From Deltaproteobacteria bacterium (GTDB lineage: Bacteria > Myxococcota_A > UBA9160 > UBA4427), in contig JADJOR010000002.1 in assembly GCA_016713665.1 (NCBI GenBank), positions 496,001-560,000 of the forward strand: 64,000 nt of DNA, given 5' to 3'. This document shows positions 55,248 to 64,000 of this stretch, in pieces; positions within the stretch are counted from its first letter, which is position 1; each line of letters opens with the position of its first letter. The position numbers were made by a program, and so were the translations under genes. The notes under the pieces are model-generated. The model saw only the letters and a program-made list of their open reading frames with translations. It was not told the DNA's origin and searched no databases.

Positions 55248-56777
55248 ATGCGCAATCGCGTCCTGATCGTCGACGACGAGCTCTTCTTTCTCGAGGCGAT
55301 CGACGAGATCCTCTCCGAGAACGGCTACGAGACGATCCGCGCGACCGATGGCGCCGAGGCGCTCGAGCACGCCGCGGATCCGTCGGTCGCGGTGGTCGTG
55401 CTCGACGTGCGGCTGCCCGATATGGACGGCATCTCGGTCCTCGCGAAGATCCGCGAGGACCGGCCCGAGCTGCCGGTGATCATGTTGTCGGCGTCGACGG
55501 ATCAGGAGGTCGTGCTCGAGGCGCTGCGGCTCGGGGCCTCCGACTATCTGGCGAAGCCGCTCCACGACGAAGAGCTCGTGCTCGCGGTCGGTCGCGGCAT
55601 CGACGGGCACGAGGCCTCGTCGGGGCGGCGGCGCTTGCAGGCGCGGATCGATCGCCTGGTCGAGAACATGGAGCGGCTCTCGCAGCTCGTGCGCTGGGCG
55701 GCGCCGGCGGAGCGCGCGGACGTCCTGCGGCGGGGCATCGTCGATGCGGCGGCGACGGTCTTCGAGGCGGGGCGCGTCTCGCTGATGCTGGCGGACGAGG
55801 ATCGCGAGTGGCTCGCCGTCGTCGCCTGCCGCGGCGTCGACATCGCGCGCGAGACGTTGACGCCGAGGAAGGTGGGCGAGGGGGCGTCGGGGCGCTGCTT
55901 CGCCGACGGCGGCGTGCTGTGCGTCGGGGACGTGGCCCGGGACGCGCGCTTCGCCGGTCGCGGGGTCGGGAACTATCAGGGCAGCGCCTTCGCCGTGGTG
56001 CCGCTCGTCTGCCTCGGGGAGCCTGTCGGCGTGCTTTGCCTGACGGATGCGCGCGACGAGCAGGGCTTCGCGAGCGACGAGGCAAACGTGCTCCGGCTGC
56101 TCGGGATGCAGGTCTCGGAGTTCCTGGCGGCCGATCCCGAGGTCGAGCGGATCCTCGAAGCGGCCAACACGCTCGAGGCCGAGGGGGTGAGCGGAAGTCT
56201 TTCGCGCGGGAGCCTCCGCTCCGATCCCGACGCGGAGCTCGCCCGGGCGATCTGCGAGGCGGTGGCCGCCGAGGTCGAGCCGGGCCGCGTCCTGCGCAAG
56301 GCGCTCTCGAGCGTCTCGCGCGCGCTCGGCGCGGCGCCCGTCGCGCTCTATCTCTACGGGGCCGACGGCGTCGTGCTCCAGCGCGAGGCCGAGATCGAGG
56401 GCAGCGCGACGGGCGACCGGTCGACGCTGCCGTCGGATCGGGGATTGACCGGGACCGTCTGCCAGACGGGGGGGCTCGTGGCGGCGGAAGCGCCGGCCGC
56501 AGACGCCCGTTTCGACCCGCGCGTCGACACGGCAGCGGATGGGTCGGCGCGGGGGCTCCTGTGCGTGCCCGTCAAGCTGCGCGACAAGGTCGTCGGGGTC
56601 CTGCGGGTCTTCTTCGAAGACGGCGCCCGGCCCTCGCCCCGGACCGCCGAGGTCCTGGCGGCCGCGATTTCCGCAGCCGTCCGCAACGTCCTTCTGTACC
56701 GTAGTCTCCTCCAGAGCATCGAGGAGCTCGCCACCGCCCGCCGCGAGGCGCGCGGGGACGGTCCGCCGCTGCGTTAG
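55248..56777 (+). CDS. Response regulator with two GAF domains and no output domain
   Basis: A 509-residue protein: receiver domain (VLIVDDELFFLEAIDEIL, phospho-Asp in VVVLDVRLPDMDG, Lys in YLAKPL), a linker, a GAF domain around residues 165-295 and a second GAF around residues 345-490. GAF domains bind cyclic nucleotides or other small ligands. No DNA-binding, kinase, GGDEF or EAL domain is seen, so it would relay signal through protein contact. It lies between hslU and argB. A partner is not obvious. Confidence 0.85.
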   Translation: MRNRVLIVDDELFFLEAIDEILSENGYETIRATDGAEALEHAADPSVAVVVLDVRLPDMDGISVLAKIREDRPELPVIMLSASTDQEVVLEALRLGASDYLAKPLHDEELVLAVGRGIDGHEASSGRRRLQARIDRLVENMERLSQLVRWAAPAERADVLRRGIVDAAATVFEAGRVSLMLADEDREWLAVVACRGVDIARETLTPRKVGEGASGRCFADGGVLCVGDVARDARFAGRGVGNYQGSAFAVVPLVCLGEPVGVLCLTDARDEQGFASDEANVLRLLGMQVSEFLAADPEVERILEAANTLEAEGVSGSLSRGSLRSDPDAELARAICEAVAAEVEPGRVLRKALSSVSRALGAAPVALYLYGADGVVLQREAEIEGSATGDRSTLPSDRGLTGTVCQTGGLVAAEAPAADARFDPRVDTAADGSARGLLCVPVKLRDKVVGVLRVFFEDGARPSPRTAEVLAAAISAAVRNVLLYRSLLQSIEELATARREARGDGPPLR

Positions 56778-56910
56778 GCGGGCCCGGGCGACGAACCTCG
56801 GCTCCGGCTTCCGCTCGTTCCCGCGGTCGGCGCTTGCCGCTTGCGGGACGAGACGCTCGATTCCTCTTCGGCTCTCTTTTTGGCTCTATTTTCGACAGGA
56901 ATGGAACGCG

Positions 56911-57765
56911 ATGCAGCAGCTGGTCGACAAAGCCCGGGTCCTGATGGAAGCCCTGCCGTACATGCGGCGCTTCATGGGGCGGACGATCGTCGTGAAGTAC
57001 GGCGGCCACGCCATGACCGACGACTCGTACCAGGCCTCCTTCGCCGCCGACGTGGTGCTCCTGAAGCACATCGGCCTGCGCCCCGTGATCGTGCACGGCG
57101 GGGGGCCGCAGATCGAGGCGACCCTCGCGCGCATGGGCAAGAAGTCCGCCTTCGTCGACGGCCGCCGGATCACCGACGACGAGACGATGGAAGTCGTCGA
57201 GATGGTGCTCGGCGGCAAGATCAATCGGGAGATCGTCGAGCTCGTCCAGCAGGCCGGCGGTCGCGCGATCGGACTCACGGGCAGTGACGGCGGGCTCCTG
57301 CGCGTGAAGCGCAAGCTCATCAACGGCCAGGATCTCGGGCGCGTCGGCGATCCGTCGGCGGTCGATCCGAGCGTGCTGCAGGCGGCGGTGGACGCGGGCT
57401 TCATTCCGGTCGTCGCGCCGATCGGCGTCGACGAGAAGGGCACGAGCTTCAACGTGAACGCCGACGAGGCCGCCGGCGCGATCGCCGCGGCGCTCGGCTC
57501 CGAGAAGCTGATCCTGCTGACCGACGTCGAGGGCGTGCTCGACGCGAAGGGCCAGCTGATCAGCCAGCTCACGATCGAGGAGTGCCGGCGCCTGATCGCC
57601 GCGGGGACGATCAAGGGCGGCATGATTCCGAAGATGGAGTGCTGCATGCAGGCGCTGGCCGGCGGCGTCTCGCGGACCCACGTCGTCGACGGCCGGATCC
57701 GCCACGCCGTACTGCTCGAGATCTTCAGCGACGACGCCGGGGTCGGAACGCTGCTCGTACCTTGA
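56911..57765 (+). CDS. argB: Acetylglutamate kinase
   Basis: A 284-residue kinase of arginine synthesis. Motifs: TIVVKYGGHAMTDDSYQASFAADVVLL, IVHGGGPQIEATLARMG, VEMVLGGKINREIVELVQQAGG, FNVNADEAAGAIAAALGSEKLILLTDVEGVLD, and GGMIPKMECCMQAL. The ArgB fold with this length is normal. ATG 56911 is chosen for frame; another ATG at 56901 is out of frame. argF follows 100 bp downstream. argD, often between them, is absent. Confidence 0.95.
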   Translation: MQQLVDKARVLMEALPYMRRFMGRTIVVKYGGHAMTDDSYQASFAADVVLLKHIGLRPVIVHGGGPQIEATLARMGKKSAFVDGRRITDDETMEVVEMVLGGKINREIVELVQQAGGRAIGLTGSDGGLLRVKRKLINGQDLGRVGDPSAVDPSVLQAAVDAGFIPVVAPIGVDEKGTSFNVNADEAAGAIAAALGSEKLILLTDVEGVLDAKGQLISQLTIEECRRLIAAGTIKGGMIPKMECCMQALAGGVSRTHVVDGRIRHAVLLEIFSDDAGVGTLLVP

Positions 57766-57865
57766 GAATGGGGACCGAGACCGCGCGACGAGCGACCGCG
57801 GGCCGTGGCCGGGCGGAGCCGGGCCGGGCCGAGCGGAGTCCGTGGATCGGCCAGGGAGAGATGGG

Positions 57866-58783
57866 GTGCCGAAGGATTTCTTGACGGTGGCCGACTGGCC
57901 CGCGGACGCGCTCTGGTCGATGGCCGAGCGGGCGGCCTATCTGCGTCGAAATCATCGGACGGGCAAGCGCCCTCGAACGCTCGAGGGGCGCATCCTCGCG
58001 ATGTATTTCGAGAAGCCCTCGCTGCGGACCCACGTGACCTTCGAGGCCGGCATCGCCCAGCTCGGCGGCCACGCGATCCTGCTCCGACCCGAGCAGGTCG
58101 GCATCGGCACCCGCGAGAGTCCCGAAGACGTCGCGCGTGCCCTCTCGCGCTGGGTCGACTGCCTGATGGCGCGGACCTTCAGCCACGAGCTCGTCGAGAA
58201 CCTCGCGCGCAACGCGACGATTCCCGTCGTGAACGGCTTGACCGATCTGCTCCATCCGTGTCAGGCGATGGCGGATCTCGTCACGATCGCCGGCGTCATG
58301 AAGCCGAAGGACGCGACCATCGCCTACGTCGGGGACGGGAACAACGTCGCCAACTCCCTGATCAATCTGTCGGCCGTGCTGGGGCTGCGGCTGCGGGTCG
58401 CGACGCCTGCGAGCCATCCGCCGGCGACTCGCGTGATGGGCCGGGCGCGGGAGCTCGCGCGGGCGAGCGGGGCGGAGATCCGGCTCCTCGAGGATCCGAT
58501 CGAGGCCGTTCGGGGTGCGGATTTCGTCTACACGGATACCTGGACCAGCATGGGGCAGGAGAAGGAGGCCGAGGACCGACGAAAGCTCTTCCGCCCCTAT
58601 CAGGTGAACGCCGCCCTCCTGGCCGAAAGCAACGACGCCTACTTCCTCCACTGCCTCCCCGCCCACCGTGGCGAGGAGGTCACGAACGAGATCCTCGATG
58701 GCCCCCGGAGCCTCGTCTTCGACCAGGCCGAGAACCGCCTCCACGCGCAGAACGCGATCCTCGAGCACCTGCTGAGCGCCTGA
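57866..58783 (+). CDS. argF: Ornithine carbamoyltransferase
   Basis: A 305-residue enzyme that makes citrulline. FEKPSLRTHVTFEAGIAQLGGHA is the carbamoyl-phosphate block, GLTDLLHPCQAMADL and YVGDGNNVANSLINLSAVLG follow, DTWTSMGQE is the ornithine SMG loop, and FLHCLPAHRGEEV the C-terminal signature. In the phosphate loop the usual SxRTR reads SLRTH, the final Arg being His. GTG 57866 is chosen for its GGGAGAG ribosome site; GTG 57842 is an alternative. It follows argB on the same strand. Confidence 0.93.
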   Translation: MPKDFLTVADWPADALWSMAERAAYLRRNHRTGKRPRTLEGRILAMYFEKPSLRTHVTFEAGIAQLGGHAILLRPEQVGIGTRESPEDVARALSRWVDCLMARTFSHELVENLARNATIPVVNGLTDLLHPCQAMADLVTIAGVMKPKDATIAYVGDGNNVANSLINLSAVLGLRLRVATPASHPPATRVMGRARELARASGAEIRLLEDPIEAVRGADFVYTDTWTSMGQEKEAEDRRKLFRPYQVNAALLAESNDAYFLHCLPAHRGEEVTNEILDGPRSLVFDQAENRLHAQNAILEHLLSA

Positions 58784-59002
58784 CCGCGACGGTGCGGCCG
58801 CGCGGTGCCCTCTGGCGATCCGGATTTCCCCCGGGGTTCAGCTTGCGCCGGGGTCACCGCATCCGCCGTGTGCGGATTTCCGTGCGGAATCGCGCCCCTC
58901 GCTCCAGAGCTTCCTCAGCTTTCTCCCGAGGCGGCCGAAGAATGACGGGCAGACGCATGCGCGGGGCATGGAGTCTGCTTTCCCGGTGCACGCGAGACGT
59001 AG

Positions 59003-60467
59003 ATGACGAAGTCTGCGCAGGAGAGCGACCGGTTGGAACACGTCGTCGCCATCGCCTCGGGTCAGGACCCGAAGCGGCTGCGCCTGTCGGCGGCCGAGGG
59101 CTTTCTGCTCTCGCGCATCGACGGGCGGACGGTGTGGCGACTCCTCCGCGAGATCGGCGGCATTCCGCCGCAGGAGGTGGATGCCTGCCTCGATCGCTGG
59201 ATCGCCGAGGGTGTGCTCGAGATCGTCGGCGGTGCATCGAAGCCGGGGCCTGCACGATCCGGCCCGTCGAACGCGAGCCCGGCCCCGCCGCCGCGCGTAC
59301 CGACGGACGCGGCGAGCGTCCCGCGCGTCGCGGTGGCCGCCGCTCCGATCGATCCGAAGCTCCTCGATCCTTCCCTCGACATCGACTGCGACGTCCAGCG
59401 CCGGATCCTCGAGTTCGAGCTCTCCCTCTCGCGGCCCTATCACGAGCTGCTCGGCGTCCCGGTCGGCGCCGATCCGAAGGTCGTCAAGCGCGCCTACTTC
59501 AAGCTCTCGAAGGAATTCCATCCCGATCGCTATTTCCGCAAGCAGATCGGGCCCTACAACGGTGCGCCTCGAACGCATCTTCAAGAAGGTCCTCGAGGCC
59601 CACGAAATCCTGTCGGATCCCGATCTGTGTCAGCTCGAGAACCAGGGCGAGGCGGTCGCGGCCGAATCCGGCGGTCCGGTCACCGTGAGCGCGGTCGCTC
59701 CGATCGCCGCGCCGGCTTCCGCCCCGTCGGCCCCGCCGGTGGCATCGTCGGTCTCCTCGCCGACGCCGATCGCGTCGCCGACGGTCGTGGAGGCATCGGT
59801 CTCCGCATCGCCTGCGGCGTCGTCGCCGAGCGTGGCGCCGGAGGCGAAGAAGCCCCTCACGAAGCTCGATCGCCTGAAGCAGCGCATGCCCTTCAAGATC
59901 GACCAGGCCGCCTTCGCCGCGCGCCGCGCGCGCGCCCGCGAGATCTTCCAGGCGGCCGAGGCGTCGCTCGCCGCGGGACGCCTGCACGAGGCGGAGGCGA
60001 ACATCCGCATCGCGATCACCTTCGATCCCGCCCGGGCCGAGTTCAAGGAAGCGCTCGGCGCCCTGCGCATCCGCGCGGCGGGCGATCGGGCCGCGAAGCT
60101 GCTCGAGACCCCGACCGATCGCATGAGCGAGGTCGAGCTGCGCGAGGTCCTGCGCCTGCTCGAGGACGTGCTGCCCTACCGGCCCCACGACGCCGAGCTG
60201 AACGTGCGGGCCGCGGGCGTCTGTCTGCGGCTCGGCAAGCACGACGAGGCCGCCGAGTACGTCGAGACGCTGCTCGAGACCGCGCCCGACCTCGCGAGCC
60301 ACCACTCGCTCCGGGGACGCATCGAGCGCGACCGGGGCAACCTCGTCGCGGCGCGAGCCGCCTTCGAAAAGGCGCTTTCGCTGGACCGGGAAGATCTTGA
60401 AGCACGGAGGGCCCTGGCCTCCATGCGCATTGCCGCGCACGACGCGGCACGAGGAGGGAGCCGATGA
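59003..60467 (+). CDS. J-domain/TPR co-chaperone with an N-terminal winged-helix-like domain, with a +1 frameshift
   Basis: A roughly 487-residue protein. The N-terminal domain has [20 protein letters not shown] and IAEGVLEIV; a Pro/Ala linker follows; then a J domain ([19 protein letters not shown], with HPD in KEFHPDRYF); then a low-complexity linker and C-terminal TPR-like helices ([38 protein letters not shown]). The frame breaks at 59561-59562: dropping one G of AACGGTGCG gives [25 protein letters not shown] is needed to stimulate Hsp70 ATPase, and the next gene is Hsp70, with stop and start overlapping. Substrate is unknown. Its N-terminal domain recurs in the gene at 62042. Confidence 0.8.
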
Positions 60468-62035
60468 GCCGGGTGATCGGAATCGATCTCGGGACGACGA
60501 ATTCATGCGTGGCGGTGATCGAGAACGGTCAACCTACGGTGATCCCGAACGCGGGCGGCTACAAGACGACGCCGTCGATGTTCGGCATCTCCCAGGACGG
60601 CAAGCGCCTGGTCGGTCATCTGGCCAAGCGCCAGGCGATCACCAACGCCCGCAACACGATCTTCGCGAGCAAGCGCCTGATCGGCCGGCGCTTCGACGAT
60701 CCGGAAGTGCAGAAGTCCATCGACCTCTGCCCCTACGAGATCGTCCGCGGTCCGAACGACGATCCGCGCATCAAGATCGGCGGCAAGACCTTCACCTGCC
60801 CCGAGATCGCGGGCATCGTGCTGCGCGAGATGAAGCGCGTCGCCGAGGAGTATCTCTCGGAGACGGTCCAGGAAGCCGTGATCACCGTCCCGGCCTACTT
60901 CAACGACGCCCAGCGCCAGTGCACCAAGGACGCGGGCAAGATCGCCGGTCTCGAGGTCCTGCGCATCATCAACGAGCCGACGGCGGCGGCGCTCGCGTAC
61001 GGCATGAACCGGACCGGCGAGGAGAAGATCGCGGTCTACGACCTCGGCGGCGGGACCTTCGACATCTCCGTCCTCGAGATGTCCGACGGCGTCATCGAGG
61101 TCCTCGCGACCTCCGGCAACACGTTCCTCGGCGGCGAGGATCTCGACCGCCGGATCGTCCAGCATCTCGTCGAGTGGTTCCAGGAGACGAGCAGCCTCGA
61201 CCTGCGCGGCGACACGATGGCGCTCCAGCGGCTCAAGGACGCGGCGGAGAAGGCCAAATGCGACCTCTCGCTGCGCGACTCGGTCGAGATCAACCTGCCC
61301 TTCATCGCGAGCGACGCCGACGGACCGCGGCATCTCAACTACGAGCTCTCGCGCGACAAGCTCGAGGAGCTCGTCGGCGACATCATCGAGGGGACGCTCA
61401 AGAGCGTCGAGCAGTGCATCGTGGACGCCGGCGTCACGGTCGCCGACATCGATCAGGTCGTGCTGGTCGGCGGTCAGACCCGCATGCCTCTCGTCCAGAA
61501 GCGCGTCAGCGAGTTCTTCGGCAAGCGCCCCCACAAGGGCGTCAATCCCGACGAGGTCGTCGCGCTCGGCGCCGCGGTGCAGGCGGCGATGCTGCTCGAC
61601 AACAACAACGACATGCTGCTGCTCGACGTGACTCCGCTCTCGCTCGGGATCGGGACCTTCGGCGGCCACTTCGCGCGGCTGATCGAGCGCAACACGACGG
61701 TGCCCGTCAGCAAGGGCCACGTCTTCACGACGACCCGCGACGACCAGTCGGCGGTGAAGATCCGGGTGCTCCAGGGCGAGAGCGACCTCGCGGCCGAGAA
61801 CGACCTGCTCGGCGAGTTCGTGCTCTCCGGCATCCGGCCGGCGCCCAAGGGCGAGCCCGAGATCGAGGTCAGCTTCGACATCGACGCGAACGGCATCGTC
61901 TCCGTCTCGGCCCGCGATCTCTCGACGGGCAAGGAGCAGTCGATCACCGTCAGCTCGACCGGCAAGCTCTCCGAGGCCGAGATCGACCAGATCATCCAGG
62001 AACACGACCTCTACGAGGTCCAGCTGAAGGGCTAG
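60464..62035 (+). CDS. Lidless Hsp70 (DnaK-like) chaperone
   Basis: A 523-residue Hsp70. The ATPase domain is complete ([83 protein letters not shown]). The substrate beta-domain follows ([24 protein letters not shown] block at residues 445-460, [14 protein letters not shown]). It ends soon after, at [11 protein letters not shown], where DnaK carries about 100 more residues forming the alpha-helical lid. This is a specialised paralogue, not the housekeeping DnaK, as no grpE or canonical dnaJ is near. It overlaps the J protein by four bases and precedes the TPR protein by 6 bp. Confidence 0.92.
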   Translation: MSRVIGIDLGTTNSCVAVIENGQPTVIPNAGGYKTTPSMFGISQDGKRLVGHLAKRQAITNARNTIFASKRLIGRRFDDPEVQKSIDLCPYEIVRGPNDDPRIKIGGKTFTCPEIAGIVLREMKRVAEEYLSETVQEAVITVPAYFNDAQRQCTKDAGKIAGLEVLRIINEPTAAALAYGMNRTGEEKIAVYDLGGGTFDISVLEMSDGVIEVLATSGNTFLGGEDLDRRIVQHLVEWFQETSSLDLRGDTMALQRLKDAAEKAKCDLSLRDSVEINLPFIASDADGPRHLNYELSRDKLEELVGDIIEGTLKSVEQCIVDAGVTVADIDQVVLVGGQTRMPLVQKRVSEFFGKRPHKGVNPDEVVALGAAVQAAMLLDNNNDMLLLDVTPLSLGIGTFGGHFARLIERNTTVPVSKGHVFTTTRDDQSAVKIRVLQGESDLAAENDLLGEFVLSGIRPAPKGEPEIEVSFDIDANGIVSVSARDLSTGKEQSITVSSTGKLSEAEIDQIIQEHDLYEVQLKG

Positions 62036-62041
62036 AGACGT

Positions 62042-62614
62042 ATGGCGGGGAAAGCGTCGACGGCAGAGCAGGTATCGCAGCTGCTCCAGAAGGGCCTCGA
62101 GTTCTACGGGGCAGGCGACGTCGCGCGCGCGTTCCTGACGTGGCGCGAAGTGCTCGATCTCGACCCCGGCAACGCCGAGGCGCTCGACTACATGCGCGAC
62201 GCCGATCGGCGCACGCGGCCGCGGTCGAGCGAGGAGTCGCGGCGCCCCTTGCTCGACGATGCCCGGCGGATGCTCCACGACGGGAACCCGGAAGAGGCGC
62301 TCGAGCTGCTCACGAGCGCGCCGGGCAATCGCACGCTCGAGACCGAGGCCATGATCGAGCTCCTGCGCGCGCATCTGTTCGGCCATTACCGCGACGCGCT
62401 CGGAGACCTCTCGGGCGTGCCGCGGGTCGCGAGCGTGAGCGCGGCGAATCTCCAGAGCCGCAATCTGCCGCCTTCTGCGGGCTTCCTGCTCTCGATGATC
62501 GACGGCATGACGCCGCTCTCCGATCTGATCTCGGTCTCGGGCATGGATCGATTCGAGGCGCTTCGCTCGGTCTTCCGGATGCGCGAGGCCGGCATCCTGG
62601 AGCTCGCCGCATGA
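62042..62614 (+). CDS. TPR-like protein sharing the J-protein N-terminal domain
   Basis: A 190-residue protein with TPR-like helices at the N-terminus (QLLQKGLEFYGAGDVARAFLTWREVLDLDPGNAEAL), a middle helical part (DARRMLHDGNPEEALELL) and a C-terminal domain with PPSAGFLLSMIDGMTPLSDL and MREAGILEL. This last domain matches the N-terminal domain of the J protein upstream, which has the pattern GFLLSxIDGxT followed about 25 residues later by a GxLEL end. Not a family I can name. Its stop overlaps the next ATG, so it is probably co-expressed with Hsp70. Confidence 0.7.
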   Translation: MAGKASTAEQVSQLLQKGLEFYGAGDVARAFLTWREVLDLDPGNAEALDYMRDADRRTRPRSSEESRRPLLDDARRMLHDGNPEEALELLTSAPGNRTLETEAMIELLRAHLFGHYRDALGDLSGVPRVASVSAANLQSRNLPPSAGFLLSMIDGMTPLSDLISVSGMDRFEALRSVFRMREAGILELAA

Positions 62615-63558
62615 GCAGCGCCGAAGAGATCTCGCTGCTGGGCCATCTCGATACGCCGATCCTCGTCGGCGATCCGGAGGGTCACGTCGTCTACGCGAAC
62701 CCGAGCTTCCGCCGACGCTTCTGCGCCGAGGGCGACGACCCGACGGGGCAATCGCTCGCGAACGTGTTCGGCGGCGGATCGCGCGAGGTGGTGCTCAAGG
62801 TGACCGCCGAGGTGCTGAAGCGCGGTCAGGCCGCCCGGCTCCAGATCCGCGAGGGCGGCGTCGGCTACATGGGCCTCGCCTCGCCGATCGAGGCCGAGGA
62901 CGATCGGGTCGGCGTCGTGATGGTGATGCTCGAGGAGCAGTCCAACGAGGACCATCTCGCGGGCCTCGCCGAGGAGATCGCCGAGCCGATCGGGGACGCG
63001 CAGCGTGCGTTCGCGCGGCTGCTCGACGCGCCCGGGGCGCCCCTCGGCGACGATCAGCGCGGCGCCCTCGATCGCGGGCTCCAGGCCCTCGACACCGCCC
63101 ACAAATGGCTGCGCGAGCTGCAGCTCGCGATCCGCGGCGGCAAGTCGCAGCAGGGACGTTTCGACGTCGCCGCCGGGGTCCTGCGCACGGTCGAGCGCCT
63201 GCGCAGCGAGGCGGACCACGAGATCGACCTCGAGGTCCTGATGCCGCCGAATCTGCCGCGGGTGACCGGGAGCGGCGTCGCCTTCGAGCGCGCGCTGCTG
63301 CAGCTGGCTCGACATCGGCTGGCCGAGTCCGCCGCAGGGCGTCCGCTCACCCTCCTCGCCCGCGCCCTTGGAGACGGGGCCCGCGGTGTGATCGTCTCCG
63401 TGGTCGACCGGCCGGACGCCGATCGCCGGGGGAGCGCGGGCCAGCCGCCTGAGGCGGTCGTGCAGGCGATCCAGGCCATGGGCGGGGACGTCGCCTGCGT
63501 CGAGGATTCGTTGCTCGGGCGCGCGACGATGCTCCGCCTGGCGGCGGCCGGCCTCTGA
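62611..63558 (+). CDS. PAS-domain protein with a degenerate histidine-kinase-like region
   Basis: A 315-residue cytosolic protein. Residues 1-105 form a PAS domain (LDTPILVGDPEGHVVYANPSFRRRF). The following helices resemble a kinase dimerisation region (LAEEIAEPIGDAQRAFARLL) but lack a convincing H-E/D-x-[TN]-P phospho-acceptor. The C-terminal part resembles a HATPase fold with no clear N or G box. It may be an allosteric sensor rather than an active kinase. ATGA overlap with the TPR gene places it in the chaperone cluster. Confidence 0.6.
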   Translation: MSSAEEISLLGHLDTPILVGDPEGHVVYANPSFRRRFCAEGDDPTGQSLANVFGGGSREVVLKVTAEVLKRGQAARLQIREGGVGYMGLASPIEAEDDRVGVVMVMLEEQSNEDHLAGLAEEIAEPIGDAQRAFARLLDAPGAPLGDDQRGALDRGLQALDTAHKWLRELQLAIRGGKSQQGRFDVAAGVLRTVERLRSEADHEIDLEVLMPPNLPRVTGSGVAFERALLQLARHRLAESAAGRPLTLLARALGDGARGVIVSVVDRPDADRRGSAGQPPEAVVQAIQAMGGDVACVEDSLLGRATMLRLAAAGL

Positions 63559-63681
63559 CGGGCGGTCGACAGCGCGTCTCAAGGCCGCGACTCTAGAGCC
63601 CGATCAGCCGTTTGGGAGCACGGTTGCCTGCGCTCGCTCGATCCGGGTCATGGCCCGCTCGGCGGCCGGGAGGGAGGCGCG

Positions 63682-64000
63682 ATGACGGATTCGGACGCGA
63701 GAACGCCGATTCCGGTCCTGCTGGTCGGGGAAGGGGCGTCGCGGATCGAGTCGAGCCTCGTCGCGGGGCTCGCGGCGGCGGGCATGGCCGCGCGATTCTC
63801 GTGTGCGGCTTTCGCGTCGGTCGAGTCCGCGGCCAACGCGTCGGTCGGGGCGACGAAGCTGATCCTGATCGCCCTCGGACCGACCGCAGAACAGATCCTC
63901 GCGAGTCCGGCCTGGGCGCCCTGGGAGGGGGCCGGCTTCTCGATGGCGCGCATCGCGATGAGCGACGCGCTCCCCGCGTTCGATACCGGGGCCGACTTGC
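63682..64000 (+). CDS. Possible receiver-like signalling protein, N-terminal fragment
   Basis: From ATG 63682, with GGGAGG upstream, the frame stays open to the window end (about 106 residues). It starts TPIPVLLVGEGASRIESSLV, with a shape like a response-regulator receiver (beta strand then amphipathic helix, then KLILIALGP strand). The usual acidic pair after strand one is not present (VGEG), so it may be a degenerate receiver or another Rossmann-like domain. Downstream sequence would decide. It sits 123 bp after the PAS gene, on the same strand. Confidence 0.45.
   Translation, partial: MTDSDARTPIPVLLVGEGASRIESSLVAGLAAAGMAARFSCAAFASVESAANASVGATKLILIALGPTAEQILASPAWAPWEGAGFSMARIAMSDALPAFDTGADL

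Overview
This is a gene-dense, very GC-rich stretch of a bacterial chromosome, roughly 70% GC by eye. Gene content and order fit a Gram-negative of the old 'Deltaproteobacteria' (Myxococcota, Desulfobacterota or Binatota). The pointers are an exosortase-linked exopolysaccharide locus, two NtrC-type sigma-54 activators, a dprA-trmFO-xerC-hslV-hslU-argB-argF order, a J-protein/Hsp70 signalling-type cluster and several outer-membrane lipoproteins. Genus and species cannot be read from the sequence. No tRNA, rRNA, CRISPR array, transposase or prophage gene was seen.

Region 1 (1-25.3 kb) is mostly housekeeping. A partial repeat protein on the minus strand is followed by a divergent pair: a Trm9-like methyltransferase (minus) and Elp3 (plus). 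Elp3 overlaps ttcA, and a bifunctional glutathionylspermidine synthetase/amidase follows. A minus-strand run carries thiS-thiG-thiE, a broken HtrA-like gene and an intact HtrA protease. The plus strand then carries alr, purH-purD, a DUF1015 gene, a DciA-like gene, a small zinc-ribbon protein, the ribosomal/tRNA operon rpsP-khpA-rimM-trmD-rplS, and rsmI with a heparinase-family gene. yraN lies convergently after rplS and ligA convergently after the heparinase gene.

Region 2 (27.6-49.3 kb) is an exosortase (PEP-CTERM/XrtA-type) exopolysaccharide locus. A soluble histidine kinase and a first NtrC-type regulator lie at the left edge. A minus-strand operon wecB-exosortase-epsI-glycosyltransferase faces a plus-strand run of a second NtrC-type regulator, Wza-like lipoprotein, outer-membrane barrel protein, Wzz-like chain-length protein, ExeA-like ATPase, CpsD-like tyrosine kinase, WecA-like sugar-phosphate transferase, UDP-glucose dehydrogenase, a CRP-family regulator with a good CRP-type site in front of it, and a PrsT-like TPR lipoprotein. 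A LysM protein ends the locus. Together these start lipid-linked sugar synthesis, set chain length, export polymer and probably sort surface proteins. No PEP-CTERM substrate was seen in the window.

Region 3 (49.3-64 kb) holds dprA, trmFO, xerC, hslV, hslU, a REC-GAF-GAF protein, argB and argF. A tightly coupled cluster follows: a J-domain/TPR protein, an Hsp70 without its C-terminal lid, a TPR protein sharing a domain with the J protein, a PAS/degenerate-kinase protein, and the start of a possible receiver protein. This looks like a chaperone-linked signalling module and is the least familiar system here.

Six genes are interrupted or joined by what look like small indels or a deletion (about 944, 10525, 29203, 38018, 46174 and 59561). 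That many in otherwise well-conserved genes suggests residual assembly errors, so those breaks should be treated as provisional.
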